From Ampullaceana balthica (taxonomy: Eukaryota > Mollusca > Gastropoda > Lymnaeidae), in assembly GCA_944989445.1 (NCBI GenBank), contig CALYLW010000069.1:1674001-1738000 (forward strand): DNA of 64,000 nt, given 5' to 3'. Below the pieces are notes generated by a model. It made no database searches and was not told the origin of the DNA. It saw only the letters and a list, made by a program, of their open reading frames with translations. Shown here in pieces: positions 57,072 through 64,000 of the stretch. Both the position numbers and the translations under genes were made by a program. Positions within the stretch are counted from its first letter, which is position 1; the number at the start of each line of letters is the position of its first letter.

Positions 57072-59583
57072 TCTAATCTAATATATAAAGCTCTGTTGGT
57101 GTTTGTATGTTTGTCTGTTTCATTTTTCGACTGTAAGTTCGGCAAGCACGGAAAAACCAAATGACGGACAGGGACCAAATTTTGCAGGACGGTTCCCTTT
57201 AACCTGCAGATGGTTTTAGTATAGTTTTTGTAATTGTCCCTTTTGTTTGAAAGCCGTAAATTAAAAAAAAATCAGAAAATGTACAAAGAGAAAAATTAAA
57301 TTTCATTTCCATATTGAACAACTTTATGCGGGCGTTCAAAAGGAGTTACTTTTGGTGCAGTCATTTTTTCCAATAATTTATTTTGAGCGGTGCGCTTTCA
57401 AAGATCTTTTATTGTCGAATTACGGTGCGCATATTTTTGTGTTTAGCAAATAAAAAATGTAATAACCAGCAGCTAATACTGGGGAAAAAAGTCAGCACAC
57501 TCACACTACAAAGTGCGGGTATATTTCTTAATCAGTTCTTACCATATACTCTTCCACTATTTTTGTCTATGCTCTCATTGCACATTATAAGACACCTGTG
57601 GTCCGCTTTTTCACATAATCACCTAATGCAAACATATGAACATAAATAAATGATCAGATAAGTGATCATCTTGTAAAGGGACGGGCAGCTCCAAACGTGG
57701 AATTGCCAGTAATGTACACACACCCCAGTTCTTAAATGCGTTCTTATTCGCCCATTCCCACGTCGTCCGCACAGAATGCACTAAAAATAACGCATTAATT
57801 CCTTACCGCTGCAGACAATTTGAAAGTTACGTCTAAAAGCAGGCACATGGAGTCACCGTGGAGAGAAATTATAGGGTTCAGGGTTCGAGCGATGTCATGG
57901 TAGTCACGAGCGCCATCTGGAATTATTAATAGGCTAAAGACGACTTCCTTTATTATATAACTTGATTCAATTGGAATATGCCATCAATGCGTTAATAATA
58001 TGACATCAGCACCCATTCCTTCATTTTCCATCGTAAGCATTTTGTAAGGTAGTCTCGTGTTTTCTCACATATACAATGTATGTCATACATATATGATGTT
58101 TATGCACTGTCGGTTTCTGTGTCTAATATAAAGCTTGTGGAAATGACATTTAAGTTCTGATTTCAAGGAATAAAAATCGTTGTGCGCACTCGTATCCTTA
58201 AGGCGTCTGCCGAGGAAGAAAGATCGAGGCACGCTCGAGGGGTAGGGATCTTGTTGCGTCTCTGGGATCTTGCCCGACGTTTTGTCCACACACAGACATC
58301 CCTTAAACACACTACCCGCGTTTACATTCATTGACAAATTCCGTTTGGATTACCATAACATTAGCCGTATCGTGTTTGTAGGTCCTCCCAAGTCTGAGCG
58401 ATCTCCGCTGAAGGCAGGCCGAGCAAGTCGGTGCACAATCGAGCTATCTGTGGTTTACGTCACAACATGTCACTTTTGATTATATTAACATAATCACAAC
58501 ACCAGTATGACGCAGTAAAATAACACAACAATAGCGTCTGCAAAAAAAAACCCATCTTAACTATTCTTGTTCAACACTACACCATAACAGTAGTAGCAGC
58601 AGTCAAACTAGTAAACATAGATGGTATGATATCATTAATTTCTTCAATACATTGCTCTCCGACAGCGTTTAAGCATCAAATGTTTGTTTTTAATTTTCAA
58701 AAAATAAAATGTTTTTTAATTTTATTTTTCGAGTAAATTAATTTAAATGAAAAGCTGGACTTTTCGCTTCCCGACTCAATATTATTAAAATTAATGAATA
58801 TATCGTCCCAAGAGATTTCCTTTGTTTATATGCTCAAAACAGTCAAAACCCAAGTATTGTTGTAGCTAATCCCTATCCTAACAGCTAATTTAAGTTATTT
58901 GAACATCGGTGCATTAAAAATACTTACACAGACTTGAAGAATATGTTAAATAATTTTATGGTGAAAAGATATTTGTCTAATTGTAGCAGTCACCAGTGTC
59001 ATTCTAAAATCCCTCCTCCGTCTGTTTCAACATGCGTGTCAACAAATCTCTTTAGCGCCTGTTCAAGATTCTAGTTAAAGTGTAACAATTGTGAATGAAC
59101 TTGATACATAGCATTGGGACATTTTTTAAAGGGATTCTGAGATGATGTTTGTTTTATTAATCAAATATGATATAAACATATCAATTGTAACACAGTCATA
59201 ACTAATAGCCACAGTCACAAATATTAAATCTGAGAATATTACTATGCGAAATAAAAAAAGTAGTCATAATATAAATTACAATAACAGATGTTTTTAAAAG
59301 AAATACTATTATTACTAAAATCATCAACATCAACATACATAATTCCTGTAATGGGTGTAATGATTCTTGAATGTAATGCTGATTTGTTCAATAGTGCGCA
59401 CCAAAAATTGCTGCACCAAATATAACTCTTTTCGAACGTTCCGCATAAAATTGTTCAATATGATAATAAATGAATCAAATAAAAAATAAATTAAATAAAT
59501 GGAAGTTCTGTATTTACGTTATTTTTTAATCTGCTGTGTATTTATTTTGAAAACTTCCGTCATTTTTGACGGGTGATACGCTA
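57072..59583 (+). mobile_element. Possible longer Helitron, or a 5'-like end plus a separate 3' end
   Basis: The 3' end is secure: hairpin CCGTCATTTTTGACGG (59555-59570) and CTAG (59580-59583) before T, with ~190 bp matching the other Helitrons. The 5' end is a guess: 'tctaatctaatatataaagc' followed by 'gtatgtttgtctgtttc' has the style of a Helitron 5' end and follows an A, but differs from 18108 and 56491. The 2.3 kb between has no Rep/helicase gene and includes ordinary-looking sequence, so two unrelated pieces are also possible. Confidence 0.45.
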
Positions 59584-60610
59584 GTTATTTATAATGTTTT
59601 TTTAAAAATCGATTGTTCATCTCCTTGAGTGAAGCTTCCATAAAAACAACAGACATCTTTTCTCATCGCTTATTCCCATTGCAGAGTAGTTTGAATAAAA
59701 CTCCATATTGAGATTATTGAAGTCTTGTTTGTGAGGTGAAGCTGGCACAAAATCAATCTGCTTGACCCCCCGATACGCCAGTATGGCCGCGAGCGCCCGT
59801 AACCCGAGCGAGGTGTAACCGATCAGGCATTTCTTACTGGATCCGATTAGCGTATTGTCAGGCGTCTGCGACAAGCGTCCCCCAGGCTGGTCCCCCCGGG
59901 GGAGCCATGTTTGCGACACCACTCCAGCAATCGCTTGGTCAACATCGCCAGCCTACGCGTGTAAACAAAGTGTACCGACGGGTGGGGACAAGGAGGCGGG
60001 CGGGGACAAGTAGGAGGGGGGAAACACTAAATGGCTCCGCGGTAATCCTGTAAGTCTTATTTTCACAAGGACCTTTGTTGTGATTTCCCCTTTGGTTTGC
60101 CATTTGATCTGCTATAGATTTTGAATGTAATGTTTTATTATTATTATTATTATTGATTCTATTAGTTTGTTATTAGCTAGCAACACTTTGGCTTAATTTG
60201 AAATCTAAACAAAGGATACCATGGGATACAACTAACCCTTTTAAACACAGTTAAAGACGTACTCATTTTACGCATTCAAATTGGGTTAACATGACAATCA
60301 ATGTGTCTATAATAAAAGATGAAACAGTAGTCTATATAAATTATAGTTAAACCAAAATTCGCTCTCTAATAATAACAAGAGCCGATAAGTTATTTTTTAT
60401 ACTTTTTATTTTACTTTTTTTTTGTTAAGACGTACATTAATAGGTTTACGCTTCTTTTAGAACCAAAGCAATATTTTTTTAAAAATTCCAAACACAATAC
60501 ATTTTTTTAACATTAAATTTTTTTTTGTGAATGAAAAAAATTAATTATCAACATATTAAATCAATTCGAACCTTGCCATAATTTTTTTTTCTTGTTGTCC
60601 ATTTCTTCAG
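59584..60610 (+). other. Last part of the intron, no gene recognised
   Basis: 59750-60000 is GC-rich and non-repetitive, about 0.6-0.9 kb before exon 2. A short ATT run is at ~60138-60153. It ends in the pyrimidine tract and AG of the exon 2 acceptor. Frames in it carry no domain. Confidence 0.4.
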
Positions 60611-61407
60611 GAAAACTCACGTGCACCCAGTTGTCCCCCCTACAACCGGCCACAAGCCACCACCGCCACCTGCAGTCAGCCCATCACCACCAACACAGCC
60701 AGCATTCTCAGCCAGGACAGGGGCAGACCGTCACCCCCCACGGCCCGCCACAGCAGCACAGCTCGCACAAACACAGCTCGCAGCAGCATCAGCCCCACTA
60801 CGCCAACACACCGTCTTTCCTCGAGGAACCGCCAGCCCCGCCCTCCAGCGAAAAGGAGAAATCCAAAAGCTCGTCAACCTCCTCGTCGACATCGTCCTCT
60901 TCCGCTTCCGGTGCTTCCAACAACGAGAACTCGGCAGGGGACTGTACTCTTTTGAAGCAGCGCCAGAAACGAAAGCCGAGGGTCCTCTTCTCCCAGGCAC
61001 AGGTTTACGAGTTGGAGCGACGCTTCAAACAGCAGAGGTACCTCTCCGCCCCTGAGCGTGAGCAGATGGCGAGCCTCTTGAAACTAACTTCGACCCAAAT
61101 CAAAATCTGGTTCCAAAACAGGAGGTACAAGTGCAAGCGGCAGCGGCAGGACAAGTCCCTGGAGCTCCAGGCCATGCAGACCCCGAGACGGGTCGCGGTT
61201 CCGGTGCTGGTGCTCGACGGCAAGTCGTGTCTCGGCCCGCCGCCTACCCCTTACTCGGCGCCCTACAACGTCAACCCGTTCGCTTACAACACCCAGTCCG
61301 CCTACTGCAACAGCGGCGGCGTCAACTCTCACATGGGTCAGCCCGGGCAGATGCAGCAGCAGGGCTACATGCAACAGCAGCTTCACCAAGGAAGCAGGAC
61401 TTGGTAA
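60611..61407 (+). CDS. Nkx2-5: Tinman/NK4/Nkx2-5 homeobox protein, exon 2 (homeodomain)
   Basis: Exon 2 encodes the rest of Gly161 through Trp425. In order: a His/Gln-rich stretch (~175-225), a Ser-rich stretch (~240-260), the homeodomain at residues 280-339 (60967-61146), and the NK2-specific domain ([15 protein letters not shown], 353-367). In helix 3, [15 protein letters not shown] has Gln50, Asn51 and the NK2 hallmark Tyr54, which sets preference for AAGTG-core sites. The tail has Tyr/Asn/Gln-rich sequence and ends GSRTW, compared with the GIRAW end of vertebrate Nkx2-5. TN motif + Tyr54 homeodomain + NK2-SD together indicate NK4/tinman, although Nkx2-3/2-6 are the same lineage. Nuclear DNA-binding regulator; the target tissue is inferred from the family. 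Confidence 0.95.
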
Positions 61408-61690
61408 CAAACTCCGATGTCGCTAGTTCATTTGCACAATTACGAACAATACTCAACTCGCAAAGACGTATGACTCGCCGAAGCATTTATTAAACGAAGG
61501 GTCTGTAACACAATTTTAGCTGGCGTGGCTTCACTGAATGACAAAGGTTATTAACAATTAATTAAATTCTAATTGATGTGTTAATAGTGCGACGGTTGCC
61601 GAGATTTGAAGATGTTTTCGTTGGACACCGACCGCACAGCTCAGGCTGCACAGTAGACAACTAACAGCCCGTGGGTAAAATTGAAACACA

Positions 61691-61790
61691 GACACATAGG
61701 AAGGTGTCATAATTAATGACGTGGATTGAATGAGAAGAAAGACACATAGGAAGGTGTCATAATTAATGACGTGGATTGAATGAGAAGAAA
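61691..61790. repeat. Perfect 50-bp tandem duplication in the putative 3' UTR
   Basis: 61691-61740 and 61741-61790 are identical. Each contains 'aattaatgacgtggattg', that is a TAAT homeodomain core and a TGACGT core. No third copy; the following bases diverge after 'gacacat'. Confidence 0.97.
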
Positions 61791-62131
61791 GACACATCAA
61801 AACATGTGTGAAATTCACCGCGGAATTATCCATGACAATTTTCTGTGAACTTTTGAAACGGTTTGGTGATGGAAAGTCATCGTCAGCTTAAATGGGGCAA
61901 TTCATGGTTTAAATCCCACACAGCCATAAGTAAGAAAATGTGACTCATCAAGATCTCTTTAAAAATATCAAATATGTTTTTTGCAGTTCAGCAATCGGAA
62001 GTATAGTGTATTTCATGAAAAAAGGACTTCTTGATAACAGAGATAAAAAGTAAAATTACCGGTACTTTTTGCTTGGCTCCTAAAATAGAATACAAGGGCG
62101 TTGAATTCATTCAACAAAATGGGGCCACAAC

Positions 62132-62137
62132 AATAAA
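62132..62137 (+). terminator. Candidate polyadenylation signal AATAAA
   Basis: The only canonical hexamer I noticed in the first ~750 bases after the stop codon. Usage is unproven. Confidence 0.3.
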
Positions 62138-62794
62138 TATAATATAACAACAAGAAAATGAACGGGATTTCTCCGGACACATTCTCATTGCACTCAACGG
62201 CAAGGGCCAAGGGGACCTAGGTACTCTGTAACTTAACAATGTTCCACGTTGAATGGTCATTCTGATTTATGAGATGGGATGACCAGTCGTTATAAAGGAA
62301 TGGTCCCGAGATCTTTATAAATATCTTGTTGACTGATTTCATTCATTCAGTATAATGAGATACAATAAGGAATATCACATACTACATACCAGTTGTGTTT
62401 AAAGCGTTCACTTATTATAACAGATACAGTTTATGGTGATACATCGATAATACTCGATTTCCTTCAGATTTGGACTTCCCCATTTTCAGTGCTTAATTTT
62501 AGGATTCAACTTTAGATCCGTTTTTATTTCTTAACATGAATGTCCTTCGATCAATTCCCGAGCTTCCAATGAATTCTGTGTTTTTGCTGTACTAACTTTT
62601 ATAATAATCATTTTCATCTTCAGTAACATACATAAAGAAACAGTTATGGGTCTGGATATCCTTACTTAGATAAATAATGATATTAATTGTCTAATACATT
62701 AGACAATATATTTGCAAATGGCACTTTTTTTTTGAAGATCAGACAACTGTACTCGTCTTAGCTCCGTGGTATTGGTGTTATATTTTAAGCTTAA

Positions 62795-63390
62795 AGGTGT
62801 TTGATGGTAGGGGTAATGGTGTTTGATGGTAAGGGTAATGGTGTTTGATGGTAAGGGTAATGGTGTTTGCTGGTAAGGGTAATGGTGTATGATGGTAAGG
62901 GTATGATGGTAAGGGTAATGGTGTATGATGGTAAGGGTAATGGTGTTTGATGGTAAGGGTAATGGTGTATGATGGTAAGGGTAATGGTGTTTGATGGTAA
63001 GGGTAATGGTGTATGATGGTAAGGGTAATGGTATATGATGGTAAGGGTAATGGTGTATAATGGTGAGGGTAATGGTGTTTGATGGTAAGGGTAATGGTGT
63101 TTGATGGTAAGGGTAATGGTGTATGATGGTAAGGTTAATGGTGTATGATGGTAAGGGTAATGGTGTTTGATGGTGAGGGTAATGGTGTTTGATGGTAAGG
63201 GTAATGGTGTTTGATGGTAAGGGTAATGGTGTTTGATGGTAAGGGTAATGGTGTATGATGGTAAGGGTAATGGTGATTGATGGTAAGGGTAATGGTGTTT
63301 GATGGTAAGGGTAATGGTGATTTATGGTAAGGGTATGGTCTTTGATTGTAGGGGTAATGACGTTTGATGGTAAGCGGAATGATGTGTGCG
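62795..63390. repeat. 22-bp minisatellite, about 27 units
   Basis: The unit is GGTGTTTGATGGTAAGGGTA + AT, with variants at the 'tttga' position (tatga, tttgc, attga) and one deletion near 62900. A minus-strand frame through it reads as a repetitive Pro/His/Tyr peptide and is an artefact. Confidence 0.97.
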
Positions 63391-63940
63391 CTCAAAACCA
63401 ACGTATGCTGTATTGTTTTGTAATTCCAAAGATCGTGACCTTTGAACTTAACACGCGAGGTCCTCGGCAAATAATCTCAGAAGTGCTATATTGGAGCAGT
63501 TTTTACCATATAGCCTAATATGTCTTCTATTCTATTTCACGTCGCCTAGACAACGAATTACTGCAGCCTTCAATTAATGCATCCAGCTTTATGGATATAT
63601 TTATCCTCTCAGGCTATAACAACTCTATGCAACAGACAACACAATATGTACTTTTATTTTATTATATTACAATGTTGTGTAAGAAAACCTATGCTTATAA
63701 TCAATTAATTATATTTCCACCGTGCCTTAACTTAAGTAGAGATGCAATGGACTGATTTTAAGTTATTGCACACTGTCTGAAGTTTTACCATTGACCCAAT
63801 CCGAGATTTACGTCCTATAAATGCACTCCTATAGCTGGTGAAACAACTGTATGCAATATTAGTTTATCTACCTCTTGCTAATGGTTTGATCAAGGGATAC
63901 TCTTATTTAGCACATGTGTCGACAGCCCCAGACCACAGGA
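63391..63940. other. Non-coding, no gene recognised
   Basis: Unique AT-rich sequence between two tandem arrays. No motif. Confidence 0.4.
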
Positions 63941-64000
63941 ACTTATGACACCCTAAGGGAACTTATGACACCCTAAGGGAATTTATGACACCCTATGGGA
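63941..64000. repeat. 20-bp tandem repeat running out of the window
   Basis: ACTTATGACACCCTAAGGGA is perfect at 63941-63960 and 63961-63980. A third unit (63981-64000) has two changes. The array continues past the window edge. Confidence 0.93.

Larger units (their letters stand above)
33642..60610 (+). other. Intron of the homeobox gene, 26969 bp
   Basis: The donor is GTAAGC at 33642. The acceptor is 'ttcttgttgtccatttcttcag' ending at 60610, a long pyrimidine tract with AG. Joining g33641 to ga60611 makes Gly161 and keeps the frame. One intron ahead of the homeobox is also the vertebrate Nkx2-5 layout. The intron holds a hAT-type element, three MITEs, a Penelope-like element, satellites, Helitrons and SINE fragments, all annotated separately. 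Confidence 0.9.
61408..62794 (+). other. Probable 3' UTR and downstream sequence
   Basis: No gene recognised. An AATAAA at 62132-62137 is a possible polyadenylation signal ~725 bases after the stop; nothing else confirms it. The region includes the 50 bp duplication at 61691-61790. Confidence 0.4.

Noticed and set aside
60621..61493. Alternative frames on both strands over exon 2
   Set aside because: They are shadows of the homeodomain-coding frame, made open by its composition.
63135..63470. 111-codon minus-strand frame with Pro-His-Tyr repeats
   Set aside because: Translation of the 22 bp minisatellite.

Overview
The window looks like nuclear DNA of an animal, most likely a lophotrochozoan such as a mollusc. 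It is AT-rich and mostly non-coding, with one intron-containing homeobox gene, long introns, many hAT, Helitron and MITE copies, tRNA-derived SINE fragments, minisatellites and a Penelope-like element. There is no bacterial gene organisation. All calls were made by eye; no alignment or database search was run.

The one host gene is a tinman/NK4/Nkx2-5 type NK2 homeobox gene on the + strand. Exon 1 (33161-33641) carries the N-terminal TN motif. Exon 2 (60611-61407) carries the homeodomain, the NK2-specific domain and a C-terminus ending in -SRTW. Joining GT 33642 to AG 60610 keeps the frame (phase 1) and gives 425 residues. The intron of about 27 kb is filled with mobile DNA.

Left flank (1-33160): degenerate minisatellites; a 1.8 kb element with GGCCCC-type ends inside a 65-72 bp tandem array (4618-6393; short relative at 24754-25163); and a nest of transposons at 7772-14822. 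In the nest, a decayed minus-strand hAT with TSD tatccgac was hit by a second, plus-strand hAT (8269-13429, TSD gatgagtc). That one was hit in turn by a 496 bp element (9653-10148, 14 bp TSD) and by a 2.1 kb element with GC-rich palindromic inverted ends (10779-12861). Further right are a Helitron whose empty site survives in a neighbouring repeat copy, hAT MITEs, simple repeats and SINE fragments.

Intron (33642-60610): a 603 bp hAT-type element with a clean 8 bp TSD; three of the four copies of a MITE family with TTA/TAA duplications (the fourth lies upstream); and an apparently intact Penelope-like retroelement (37115-39981, minus strand). It encodes an 859-residue reverse transcriptase/GIY-YIG protein, carries a hammerhead-ribozyme-like motif 3' of the ORF, and sits inside a 35 bp satellite that supplies its ATG. 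Helitrons and SINE fragments follow. Right flank (61408-64000): probable 3' UTR with a perfect 50 bp duplication, a 22 bp minisatellite and the start of a 20 bp tandem repeat.

The best candidates for something new are the Penelope element/satellite association with its ribozyme, the palindromic-end element at 10779-12861, and the GGCCCC-cassette element family.
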